A stretch of DNA of 64,000 nucleotides from Endocalyx cinctus (Eukaryota > Ascomycota > Sordariomycetes > Amphisphaeriales > Apiosporaceae): NCBI GenBank assembly GCA_001600455.1, contig BCKC01000006.1, positions 186,001 to 250,000 of the forward strand, given 5' to 3'. Below the pieces are notes generated by a model, which saw nothing but the letters and a program-made list of their open reading frames with translations, did no database searches and was not told where the DNA came from. A program made the position numbers and the translations under genes. This document shows positions 47,398-57,771 of this stretch, piece after piece (within the stretch, counting starts at the first letter, position 1; every line of letters begins with the position of its first letter).

Positions 47398-47557
47398 GTA
47401 CTGGTTTGGGTTCGTACTGGTATGTGTTTGAATCCGTACTGACCCAAGTCTGTACCGGTACGGGATCTATAGCCGTACTGGTACGAATACCGTACCAATC
47501 CGTGCTGACCCTCCGTACTGTTCCGGATATTGTACCAGTACGACTTCTGACCAGTAC
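47398..47557. repeat. Cluster of GTACTGG/CCAGTAC motifs
   Basis: Five exact copies: GTACTGG at 47398, 47414 and 47475, and its complement CCAGTAC at 47535 and 47551, with further decayed versions (CGTACTGA, ACCGGTACGG, CGTACCAA) between them. Adjacent opposite copies can form small hairpins. Both strands remain open through most of it, a result of the motif rather than of coding. Confidence 0.6.
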
Positions 47558-48131
47558 GGGTTCCACAAATGTATTAGCACAAGGGTCCACTTAAGCACTG
47601 GCCTGGCACGGAGTGTTGATATTATGAAAGTAATATATGATAGCAGGCACTTGTATTGTCTGTTGAGTATGGTAGTTACAAGTATTTTAGTACTGTGTAC
47701 TAAGCACATTAGCGGGAGGGGGGGTATTAGATATGATTACAGCATGCATGTCAGGGGGTTGACATAGTTATGAGAAAGACACTGAGAGGAAATTAATTCC
47801 AACATGGCACCTGCGTTAAGGTATCGAATGTTTATTATTGGTACCAAAATTATACAGTAATTCTAACTCGAGTGACTTATGATTATGGATACGGGAGCCG
47901 CTAATCGACATAAACACCGACTTGACATTGGTTCGTTTTTGACATACCTACCATTTCGGAAATGGTCTCTAATACCGGTAACACTTACATACCTTATATA
48001 CTATACGGCTGACATGGTGTCTGTCACCAGTAATGCTAGCTGTAACCATTACCCGTTTGCAACACCATATCGTACAATAACATGCTGTCGTATATATATA
48101 AGAAGAAAGACAAGAAACGATAGTTCAATTG

Positions 48132-48246
48132 GGACTTGAACTGGGGACCTCTCGATATTTACGTTTTTTTTTTTTTATATCTCATACAAGTCAAGGTACA
48201 AAATAAATTACGAATTTACGAAGCTACGCATTTTACCACTATGCCA
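48132..48246 (-). other. tRNA-like fragment with A-box and B-box matches (possible SINE remnant)
   Basis: On the minus strand TGGCATAGTGG (48246-48236) fits the Pol III A-box and AGTTCAAGTCC (48142-48132) fits the B-box. The sequence between is about 93 bases, longer than in a plain tRNA, and contains a poly-A run. The acceptor and T stems do not pair, so it is not a working tRNA. It may be a decayed tRNA or tRNA-derived SINE, or chance. Confidence 0.25.
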
Positions 48247-48339
48247 TTACGTCGTTACAATTTACAGTTTACAAGTCACAAATTACGATTACGCTGATTA
48301 GTAAGTGAGCTGGTTATTATACTATATATGCTTTACTTA

Positions 48340-48780
48340 CAGCTGACATTATGACCCGTATTCGACATGCCCACCAGTATTCGACATTATCACCAGGGCT
48401 GTTACCGGCCAGAAATAATGTCGAGAAATCAACATAGTCTCGTACAAGTAAGTACCATATACATCGATATACCGTAAAGTCCATACTAATGTCGGTATTT
48501 TTACCATATCGGTACCGACACACTTGTGGACAGTATTACCCAGCTGGGCCACCATAACCAGTACGAAATACTTCTTACCATTATCACCAACCCCGATATT
48601 ATCACGAAAAAACACATGATCTCATACCTACAAGTATCATGTACATTGACACCTTACCAATCCCCATACTATGTCTGAAAATTTCACAGTATCAGTACCA
48701 ACACCTTTGGGGACACTGTTACCAGGCCTAGCTACTATAACCAGCGCTAGTCATACTGTATTTTACCGAAATGCCTGCTG
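48340..48780. repeat. Diverged tandem repeat, unit about 185-194 bases
   Basis: Matching landmarks recur at fixed distances: CATTATCACC at 48385 and 48579 (194 apart), ATAACCAG at 48554 and 48737 (183 apart), and a TAC(C)TACAAG/CGTACAAG segment in both units. About two and a half units are present. Many differences between units are C/T and G/A changes. A more distant relative may lie at 47970-48060. Confidence 0.55.
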
Positions 48781-48882
48781 TAATCATGTCCAACTAGGAA
48801 AGGTCGCTGGTGGTACAACCCACTAGGCTATTAATTGTTAAATTTAGTGAATACCGTACTTGGTTAAAATGTACCTCTTGTA

Positions 48883-49207
48883 CGGAGGTCCCCATCAAAA
48901 GTTTTCGCCAGAACCCCCTGCTCGCCAAGCTCGCCAAGTTTATGTCACCAGGTGATTAGCAGGTGCTGATTTTGCTGTCCAGGGTTAGGGTTAGCTTATA
49001 TATAATGATAGGTCACTAAATAAATAATATAGTAGATTAAGCTGCTATATATTAGTGGACCTTTATAGCTAAAGTCCGCTAAATTACAGGGAGCTCGAAA
49101 TAATCATTTTATCCCTATAACGACTGTTGACCGTCAGGTGGTAACAGAGCCTTGGCGAGCTTGGCGAGCAGGGGCTTGCTGGCGGGAACTTTTGATGGGG
49201 ACCTCTG
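48883..49207. mobile_element. MITE with 56 bp terminal inverted repeats and TA target duplication
   Basis: A 325 bp element. The left arm 48883-48938 is matched by the inverted right arm 49151-49207 with few mismatches and one indel; both begin C(G/A)GAGGTCCCCATCAAAA and both contain two tandem GCTCGCCAA units at their inner end. The dinucleotide TA flanks it on both sides (48881-48882, 49208-49209), as expected for insertion by a Tc1/mariner-type transposase. The 212 bp interior has no coding capacity, so it is non-autonomous. Confidence 0.8.
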
Positions 49208-50435
49208 TACTGAATTTCGCCTTGATATACCTATTAACGGGAACTACGTCTACTGTAAATACTGGGACAATTTTTTTCTAACCAATCGTCAAGTTCTATT
49301 ACCTTTGAACACCCCCTTAATCCAATCACTGCTAACCACTGTGGTTTAGTATTCATATCAACATTTAATACCCTTGTGGGTTGTATAAGGTTAGTAGATC
49401 TTGGACAGTATAGAGGGGTAATAATACGGTAGTCTTTTAAATTTGGTCTAACCGTTTTCTATTCCGTTTTAGACGACTGTACGGAGTAACTTGCATAACT
49501 TTCACATAAAATATAGCTCAGGCAGCTGACTGAGGATCGACTGAGCCGAGCCTGACCAAAAGCGGCAATCTTAAAAATGCGCTAACCTAATTTGTGGTGT
49601 TTTGGTAATAGTGACTACCTTATAGTATAGGGATAGGCCTACCGTATTGACATGGCTAGGTGAGATGGATCTCGATAGAAAGCTGCGTGTAACCCCTTCG
49701 TCTAACCTCGTCTATCACTATTGTAGATCTCCTTGCCTCTTTACTCTCGGTAATCCACCAACTACTAACTGATTGATGATATTAGACTGACTTGGTATTA
49801 CCGGTAAGTCAATCCAACCGGTTAGTATAAACGCCATCAAACAGTGTTTTTTTTTGGTTGTTTTCTCACTCATAAGGCTGAGAACAAAACAGTATACTAC
49901 AATAATGAGATCTCATCGATATTGTGATAACCTTTTTGAAATACATAAATATTCATCTCTATCCCGTTATTTCAATTCAGATACGCATAGAAAGAAATTG
50001 ATACAAAAAGGTTAGAAAGAAGACAATAGCTTTTGAAGATATTCCTGAACTTGTTTTTTTTTTTTGGTCCTTTTGTCTATTATTATATTACCTAAGTTTA
50101 AGAATGCCTGATAGGGGGCAGACAGGGTAGGTAGATATCTTATCCTACGCCCTTCGCCCAACATCCTATACAACGCGTTAAGTGCATGCGTTCAGCTGCT
50201 GCTGCTCAAGCGCGTTCGAAGACGTAATTCTTCTTTACTCGTAATTTCAACATCTTCTACATAATTTTTAACCTGAATTGAGCGTGTTTCTACTTGGGCT
50301 ATCTTTTGGTTTGGGCTCTTTACGGGATATTTTTTTTTCTATTCTTTACGTTGATTTCTCCATCAACCCTTTTCCAACTTTCCTACATGCGTACATATAC
50401 ATTTACTCTCAACTCAGCTTCATCCACTTTTCATC

Positions 50436-51899
50436 ATGCCTGAAATTGCAGAAGGTAAGATACTAGATAACTCACCCGAAAAAATTTTTTTTTTCAAACT
50501 CTCTTTCTAACATTTCCTTACCTCCCAAAAAAGTCGCCCGCGTCGTGCACTTCCTCCAAAAGCACCTAGTCGGGAAGCGGATCCACCGGGTCGTCGCCCC
50601 GGACGACGCCAACGTATTCGGCAAAGTCGGCACGTCGGGTCCCTCGTTCGAGGCCGCCCTGCAAGGAAAGAAAGTAGTCGACGCCGGGCGTCAGGGCAAG
50701 TACTTCTGGCTGCTGCTGGACACGCCCCCTCACCCGGTCATGCATCTCGGCATGACCGGGTGGGTCCACGTCCGCGGGGAGCGAACCGGATACACGAGGT
50801 ACCTGGAGAAGACCAAGGGCGCGGACGAGGAGCGGTGGCCGCCTAAGTATTGGAAATTCCACCTCGAGACGGAAGGGGGCAAAGTAGAGGTCGCGTTTAC
50901 GGACGCGCGTCGCTTCGGTCGCGTTCGCTTAGTGGATTGTCCGGGCGAGGAGATTAGGAGGAATACGCCGCTCGTGGAGAACGGTCCGGATCCGGTGGCG
51001 GATGCGGATGTCTTCACGGAGGACTTCTTGAGGAAGAAGATGCGCGCTAGACACGTTCCTGTTAAGGCGTTTCTACTGGATCAGGCGACGTTGAGCGGGA
51101 TTGGAAATTGGGTTGGTGATGAGATCATGGTGAGTAGTACCTCCCTATTTCTCATCCGAGCTGCTTGGATGTCACGTGTGCTTTGATTCGTTTCTTCGAG
51201 GCCTGAAATCCACGATCAGGGGTAGGTAACAACTGATGAACTGACTTCTTGATGTAGTATCAAGCCAAGCTCCACCCCGAACAGTACTGCGACGACTTCT
51301 CCGACGCCGATATAAGCACTTTATACAAGGCGATCCGGTACGTGTGCACGACGGCGGTCGAGAAGCTCGGAGACTCGGACCAATTCCCCCCGGATTGGCT
51401 GTTCAACCATCGATGGGGCAAGGGCAAGAAAGACGCGGCCACGACGCTGCCGACGGGGGAGAAGATCACGTTTATTACCGTCGGGGGACGGACGAGCTGC
51501 ATAGTGCCTAGCGTACAGAAGAAGAGAGGAAGGGGGGCGGTCGAGGATGATAAGGAGGAATCGGAAGAAGAAAAAGTGACGGTGAAGAAATCCAAAACTA
51601 CGAAGAAAGGGGAAGAGGAAAGCCGGTTTTTCAAGGCTAAGAAGAAAACGAACGCCAGGAAAATTAAGAAAGAAGAGGAGATGGAACCAGAAGAAGAACG
51701 ACCGAAGAAAAAGTCGAGGACGGTAGTGTCGAGCCGGGTTAAGAAAGAAGTGGTAGAGGAGGAGAAAGTTCTTTTGGCGGATGGGAAGCCCAAAGCTAAA
51801 AAGAATACAACGAAAACAAATATAGAGTCGGAGTTGATTGCTCCTGCCCCGGAGCTGGGTAGAAGACGGTCGGGAAGATTGTTGAATAAGTTAACGTAA
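50436..51899 (+). CDS. Formamidopyrimidine-DNA glycosylase (Fpg/MutM family), zincless-finger type
   Basis: Three exons: 50436-50454, 50534-51129 and 51258-51899, giving 418 residues. The mature N-terminus is PEIAEV, with the catalytic Pro2 and Glu3; this part lies alone on a 19-base exon. Further blocks: GRQGKYFWLLLD, HLGMTGWVHV, FTDARRFGRVRL and the helix-two-turn-helix LLDQATLSGIGNWVGDEIM. In place of the bacterial four-cysteine zinc finger is TGEKITFITVGGRTSCIVP, the zincless hairpin seen in plant and fungal Fpg and NEIL1. The last 110 residues are Lys/Glu-rich and disordered, ending in GRRRSGRLLNKLT. The enzyme removes oxidised purines such as formamidopyrimidines and nicks the strand. 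The tail probably gives nuclear targeting and DNA affinity (inference). Confidence 0.93.
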
Positions 51900-52092
51900 C
51901 GAAGAAAAGATAGATTATCATCTGATCTGTGGTGATAGCTTGTAATACCACTTGCATACATATACAATACATATATAAAAATATAAATATACAAAATATA
52001 CACAATTTCCGTGTAGATACCAACCTCATTTCCCAACGGATCAAATTACTTACATATCCTAACCCATTCCCATCATTAAACCCTACTCCAAC

Positions 52093-52617
52093 TCAAGGCT
52101 CCGACTCAACATCAGGCGGAAACGTACCAAACAGTTCCATAACCTGCAACCCCTTTTCCCTCGACAATCCCATCTTCTTTCCTTGCCCCTCCTGCCCGCC
52201 CCCTTCCCTCCCCAATTTATCCAACATCCTAAAATAATCCATATAATACCCGGGCGTAGCCGTCATGAAAAACTCGGCGTCCTCCTCCTCGCTATCGTTC
52301 CGAAACGTATGCACGGCCCTCGGCGGGACCGTCACCATATCCCCCGTCCGCGCGATCGCGACGATTTCTTCTTCTTTCTGGGAAGTCGAAACGAACGTGA
52401 CCGACCCCTTAGTCACGAAGAAGCACTCGTCGTGGAACCGGTGCCAGTGCATAGGCGGACCCGAAGTTTTCTTGGGAAGACGCAGGACCATGCAGCCGAT
52501 GCGGTTGTCGGTCGAGGACCCGTCTTCGTAGATCCAGATGGTGGTCGGTCCGACGCGGAGCTGTTCGCTGGTGAGGCGCGTGGTGTGTTTTATGGAGACG
52601 GGGCCGCGGAGGGGCAT
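52093..52617 (-). CDS. Single-domain cupin protein
   Basis: Intronless, 174 residues. Cupin motif 1 reads H57-x-H59-x4-E64-x6-G71 in HWHRFHDECFFVTKG, and motif 2 reads GDMVTVPPRAVHTFRN with H103, so all four metal ligands (His, His, Glu, His) are present. No signal peptide, so it is probably cytosolic. Cupin_2 proteins bind Fe, Mn, Zn or Ni and serve as dioxygenases, isomerases or sensors; the substrate cannot be deduced. It converges on the DNA glycosylase gene with 193 bases between the stop codons. Confidence 0.85.
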   Translation of the reverse strand: MPLRGPVSIKHTTRLTSEQLRVGPTTIWIYEDGSSTDNRIGCMVLRLPKKTSGPPMHWHRFHDECFFVTKGSVTFVSTSQKEEEIVAIARTGDMVTVPPRAVHTFRNDSEEEDAEFFMTATPGYYMDYFRMLDKLGREGGGQEGQGKKMGLSREKGLQVMELFGTFPPDVESEP

Positions 52618-53699
52618 TTTTCTTTCTTCCTTTCTTTCCTATTTTGGATTAAAAGGGGTCTTTAAAAAAAAGAGATATTTTATAAAAGATGTTAAAGGTT
52701 TCGGAGAGGGATGGAAATTTATGAAAGGTGGTAGGAGCAATTGACACCAACTTCGAGTAAGTACTGAGGCATGTGTAAAACCTAAGGAGGCACCATTTGA
52801 TGTAGGAAAGATGAAAACATCAAAAGATACGTCAGATGCTAGTTATCTACTATATATATATATTCTTAAGTACACAGCAACCCACAACCTTCCTCAAGCT
52901 CAAGACCAAAAAGATTATTCATCAACTCAAATAACTAACCCATATACAAAACCCCCCCGAGGTCCTTTATAGCGACCATGAGCAAACTTTAATACCGAAA
53001 GAAAAAAAAAAGAGGAGTTACGGCGAAAGGGGGGGTAAGGGTGTATGTCTGATGTACACATATAGTCTGGTGGTGCTCGTTTCGGGCCCGAGGAGTCGAG
53101 ATGCACCCCATGAAAAAAAAAAGTTATAGTTTTGAGCGAAACTAATATCAAATCATAACCTCCCTTTTCGGTCATATTTCGTACATATTCCCGGAGATCG
53201 ATTTCTCTTTGCGGAAGGATATTCTCAGTTGATTGCGGCAGGACTCGTAAATAGCAAACATATCATAATCTGCACTTTTATCACGACGACTGGTTTCTAA
53301 ATATAAAATAAAAACATGTTGATCAACGCATCGTATCGTATAAACTATAAAGTATTAATGTGTCGTAAATATCTCGTTACCCTAAGTCCTTACTTAATCC
53401 AGACGGGTATCAACCTATGATATATCGCCGAGCTTTGTTTCTGTGCATGACCGATAGTAATAAGTACGTAAAATTTGTTCGCCGATTCCATACCTGCGCC
53501 TATGTCCATCCTCTCCGAGGCCCCGATATCAAATGAATGCTAAACAGAAGCCGCCCCCTGTCCTCCATATCTTCTTAATGCTGCCTCTAGTTGATATAGT
53601 GTTCACTTAGGTACCCTAGTAGTAGTAGTAATCGTAATTTTTTTTCAAAGCACGAGTAAACCCTCATATATCCCGGCTTGCCCGCGTGGTGAGACCGCC
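52618..53699. other. Intergenic, no gene seen
   Basis: Promoter of the cupin gene (minus strand) followed by the 3' region of the next minus-strand gene. AT-rich with poly-A tracts near 52999 and 53113. No coding region can be supported. Confidence 0.5.
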
Positions 53700-55882
53700 T
53701 TACTCAATGCTCATACGCATCAACCCATCATTAGTATCCACCATGCCCTGAAACCCAACCCGACCTTTTCCTCCGGCGATCGGTCGGCCAGCAGGAGTCC
53801 CGCCGTTCCCGCCGGTACTTCCGTTCTCGCTAGGCGTGGCCGAGGCCTTCTCCCCGCCGTGATTACTCCCCGGTCTCGAACCCCAGGGCGCCATCTGGAG
53901 GGGGCTCTGCATGATAGGCGAGTTATGAACGCTCATGCCGGGGCTGACGGCGCGTCTCTTGAAGGAGTGCGGGTCGAAGTCGTCGTCTCGGCGGCGTTTG
54001 TTGTTAATGCGACGCGTGATCTCGGCGGCCGTGGGCGGGATACCGCCGCATCCTTGCAACGGCGTTGCCATGATGTTCTGTTGCTGCTGTTGCTGCTGGA
54101 GCTGCTGGGTCGATTCGGTTGATTGTTTCGAACCGGGACCGTCGCTTCCCTGCATCCCGCCGATCGCGAACGCCGAATTCGGCCCGAAAACGCTGGTCGC
54201 GCCCGATCCGGCCGACATGGATGGCGAGTCCATGTTAATATCCTCGCTGATCCCGGACGACGATCCTCGCGGCATCAACGTCGGGGGCGGCGGGGTGACT
54301 CTCGCGCCTGCGACGCTGCTCGTTTCCGAGAAAGCCTCCCAGAAGTTCTTGCCCTTGGAATTCTTCATGGCTTGCTGCTTGAAGCTGCTCGAGAGGTTGG
54401 AATAGCCCATCATTTCGTCGTCGCCCATCTCGTCGAGGTTGTCTTGGGTAGCGGTCAGGTTGGGCGAAGATTGCGCGGTAGGTATGGTTATGTCTAATGG
54501 CGGCGGTCCCGATGGTATTCGAGGTTCGAAATCGGTATCGCTTTCCCGGACTTGGCGGACGACTTCAGCTTCCCGACGAACTTCAGAGTCCACTGGGGCA
54601 CTCTCTTCGGCAAGAGCAGCGCGGATACGAGCAAATCCTTTTGTTTTTGGCTGTAGTCGACGGTTGTTAGTAATCAATAAGGCATCAAAATTTAAGTTCG
54701 AAGAAATGTAAACAAACAAACAAATAAATAAATAAAAAAACGTACGAGTAGGTTGCCTCTGCGGGTAACGACCCTCTTTACCACACCTCTATTTCCGTCC
54801 CTGCTGGGCGTGGTGGATAAACCGTCACTTAAATCCATACTTCTATCGTCAGCACTTGAAATATGAAGTTGATTGGCAGCCCAGCTAATGCTTTCCCTTC
54901 GGGGGTTTGTCATAGGAAGGTCCCTCATATCCTTAGCAAAGTTGTTAGGTGGTGATTTGGAAAGACCTGGCGGGGCCCCGGCGTTGAATCCTAAACCTAA
55001 TAAACCCCGTGATTTTTTCTTCGGCTTTCTAGGCCTCGTTCGAAAACTCGAAAGATTGTTTACGGCTGAAGATGAACCAGGTAACCAAGGAACTACATTA
55101 TTGCTCTGATAGCCTAGCACATTGCTTGTCTTAGAAACTTGTTGCGGAGTGCTCAGAATCGCATCTTCCATTTCGTCATCCATCAAATCATCGTCGTCCG
55201 AGCTGGAGGAAGAATCCGACACCAGAGGATTGGTACTACCGACCGAACTGGAAATATTCATACGCTCCTGATTGCCCATCATGGACCATAAAGACGTGGA
55301 CGTAGATTGTTGGTCGGCGCCGAAGTGACCGGTTCCCCTACCGGGTATATTCATCGCGCGTCCGCCAATAGTCGGGGACGAACCGGGTGACGACTGTTCG
55401 GCGAGGATGGAATGATGCAAACTAGTAGCAGCTCGAGAAAAATCTAATCCGCGTGATCGACGAGGTAGAATATTTGTGGGGGAAGCATAGATCTGAGAGT
55501 GGTCGAGCTTGGGCGATAGAGGCGTGGGCTTGATATAAGGTGACGGTGACGGTTGCGCGGGCAAAATGGCCTCTCGCTGCGGCATTTGTAATAACAGGCC
55601 ACTGCGTAAGGGGAAATCAGGTCGTCTCGGGGTAACGGGGGTGGCGACATCTTGTGGATTCCTATCCATCGTCATACCGAGATTGCTGTCGTCTTTCGAC
55701 GTTCTCCGCGACGCTTCGATGATATAGGGAGATGGCGACAATTGAGTACCGCCTCCATCTGACAGGCTTCTCGTTTTTAGCACTCTGTTCAATTCGTTAT
55801 CGGCGCCAAAGTCTTTAAGGTTTCTTCCAACTTGTCCGTCTTCGTCCATTATAACTACTTCATCGTGCGTGCACTCTGCCAT
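53700..55882 (-). CDS. Conserved, largely disordered fungal protein of unknown function
   Basis: Two exons on the minus strand: 55882-54746 and 54650-53700, giving 695 residues. Most is low complexity, rich in Ser, Pro, Gly and Asp, with an acidic stretch (DSSSSSDDDDLMDDEMEDA), a basic patch (RPRKPKKKSRGLLGLGF) and a polyglutamine run. The most ordered part is around the intron at residues 370-420: RRGNLLPKTKGFARIRAAL then EVRREAEVVRQVRESD, which looks like a conserved helix-forming core. Near the end KRRRDDDFDPHSFKRR may be a nuclear localisation signal. Many SP/TP sites suggest regulation by proline-directed kinases. I recognise the layout of a conserved Pezizomycotina protein but not its role. 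Confidence 0.78.
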
Positions 55883-56598
55883 TCAACTTTAATTCCACTA
55901 TAAGTTCATAGAGTCGTAACGATTCCGAGTTAATTCGAGTCAATTAACCGCGAACAATCAAAAACCGTATTTTTCGTAATCGTTATATTCATCAAATAAT
56001 TATCGTAAAGTAAAGAAGAAGAAAAGAAAGAAAAGTTTTCGAAAACTATAGGGGTTTGTTTGTAGATTAGTTTCGAAGTAGCGGATAGAAAAAATCGAAT
56101 CAAATAAAAAGTAATATCGATACTACATAATGAATATATCTAGGTTAGGTATATTTTAGGTAGTATAATAGTACAGAGTACATAAAAAAAGTAATTCATC
56201 TCAGATAACACACACGGACAAAGACAGAGAGTGAAGAGGCTGAGTTGAAATTGTGACGTCGACGCGTTAATCTGTTTGAAGTACCCACTAACTTTCTGTC
56301 TTATCCAATCACCCCTGACTTTCAGCCACTGATCTCCAATTTAGTACCCGCCAGTTTACAGGGCTGCAGGGTAGGGGTTTAATAAAGAATTCGGCATAGG
56401 ATGGTCAAGCAAAAAGAGAGTCACTCTCCTGCTTGGCTATCTTAACGTTTTATAGCTACATATACCTTAAACAACATCTTCATTATTCTACCGGCGTATT
56501 CCCTTAGTACCTACTTAAACATTTTGTCATCCTTTATATTTGTACCACCCAATCTATATCAAACTCTCCCCTTCGCCGTACAATCTCCACCTAGAATA
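55883..56598. other. Intergenic, no gene seen
   Basis: Promoter of the preceding minus-strand gene and 3' region of the small coiled-coil gene. AT-rich with purine-rich stretches at 56010-56040. No coding region can be supported. Confidence 0.5.
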
Positions 56599-57252
56599 TT
56601 ACACCCACTGGGAAGTGATACCGACGGCTTGCTTCAGGAGGCTTCGCTTTTCATCAAGCTCGATATTTGCTACGACAGGCCGACCGAGAGCCCGGGTAAT
56701 GTCGTCAACGTAATTTTCTAAGTTATTAGCCGTCTCGATCGAGGGTAGGTAGGCCGAGGAATCTTACCGTTGAGGGAGTTGAGGCCTCGCAAGGTTCTGG
56801 GGAAATGAGGGATCGGCTGGTTGGTCTCGATCGCGACAAGGGGCTGGAGTCGATTTTCGGGCGCGTGAGCACTGCTATTTTTATTCCGAGCGATCGAGTT
56901 GCTCTCCCTGAGAAGTATATCAACGTTAGATAAATATAGCCTCGTGTATCTCTTTAGATAATACCTACATAGCCAAGAGACGTATCATTAATTGATTACC
57001 AAGGTTATCAATCTTATTATCGAACTGATCCATCCTATTATTTAAACCTTGAAGCTGTTGAGTAATAACTCGAAGGGTGTCGAGGACTTCTTGACCTTCG
57101 CGCGCTGCGGGTAAGTTTCTCATCTTGATAAATTCGGCCGCTGCCGCGTTCGTTGCCGTCAGGTAGTCCTGGCCCAAATTTGCTATATCCGTAACACGTG
57201 CAGCGGCGACGTCGAAGTTGGGACCTTCTCCGAGATCTGGAATTCTGTCCAT
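56599..57252 (-). CDS. Small conserved fungal coiled-coil protein, unknown function
   Basis: Three exons on the minus strand: 57252-56969, 56907-56768 and 56717-56599, giving 180 residues. It starts MDRIPDLGEGPNFDVAAARV and has a heptad-like segment at about residues 65-90 (LQGLNNRMDQFDNKIDNLGNQ), then ESNSIARNKNSS, QPIPHFPRTLRGLNSLN, and a C-terminal part that begins ENYVDDITRALGRPV. This layout, with repeated DNKIDNL-type heptads, the NSIAR segment and a PxFPxT motif, is shared by a family of short hypothetical proteins in filamentous ascomycetes. Both introns (61 and 50 bases) have regular borders, and the spliced frame supports the model. No function is known. An earlier ATG at 57282 in the same frame is less likely. 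Confidence 0.78.
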
Positions 57253-57771
57253 GTTGTAAATAAATAAGTGGTAATGAGGCACGAAGGGTTAGCGTAGACG
57301 GAGCATGGATGGAAAAGGATGAATCGGGGAAAAAAGGGTTACGACGAAGGGGATATACTCACGTAGATATATGTTGTCACGTTCAATTGGCGATGAGTAG
57401 GTTATGCGACATAAGACAGCCTGACGAAGTAAAGAAAAAAGTAAAGTGAATTATTTTTGATGTGAATTATAACAAGTGATGAGGCGCGTTTGTGTATATA
57501 CTACGGATGTATGCAGCCGAGCAACCGCCGTTACCTAGGGAGTATAAACAAAAATTCAAGCAAACTTCAGCTTTGAATTAAAGATAGGGGGTAGATAAGG
57601 AATGGGGAAAAGAGAAAGAAAGAAAGATTTTTATACATATAATTCAACGGTGCAGTATCTTTGCATTTACCATTCACTGCAATAAAATACTTTGAAAAAA
57701 AAAGTTTGTTTCTATCCTTCATAGAATATAAACGAGTATTTCGATATTCATATTATATATTAGGTGTTATA
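57253..57771. other. Intergenic, no gene seen
   Basis: Promoter of the small coiled-coil gene and 3' end of the OB-fold-like gene, both on the minus strand. AT-rich with GAAA-rich sequence near 57612. Nothing else is seen. Confidence 0.5.

Larger units (their letters stand above)
47271..50435. other. Repeat-rich AT island without genes
   Basis: No supportable gene. It holds a cluster of GTACTGG palindromic motifs (47398-47557), a tRNA-like fragment (48132-48246, minus), diverged tandem repeats (about 48340-48780), a MITE (48883-49207) and one TACGGAGTA copy (49480-49488). The final 300 bases, T- and C-rich, are the leader of the DNA glycosylase gene. Confidence 0.6.
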
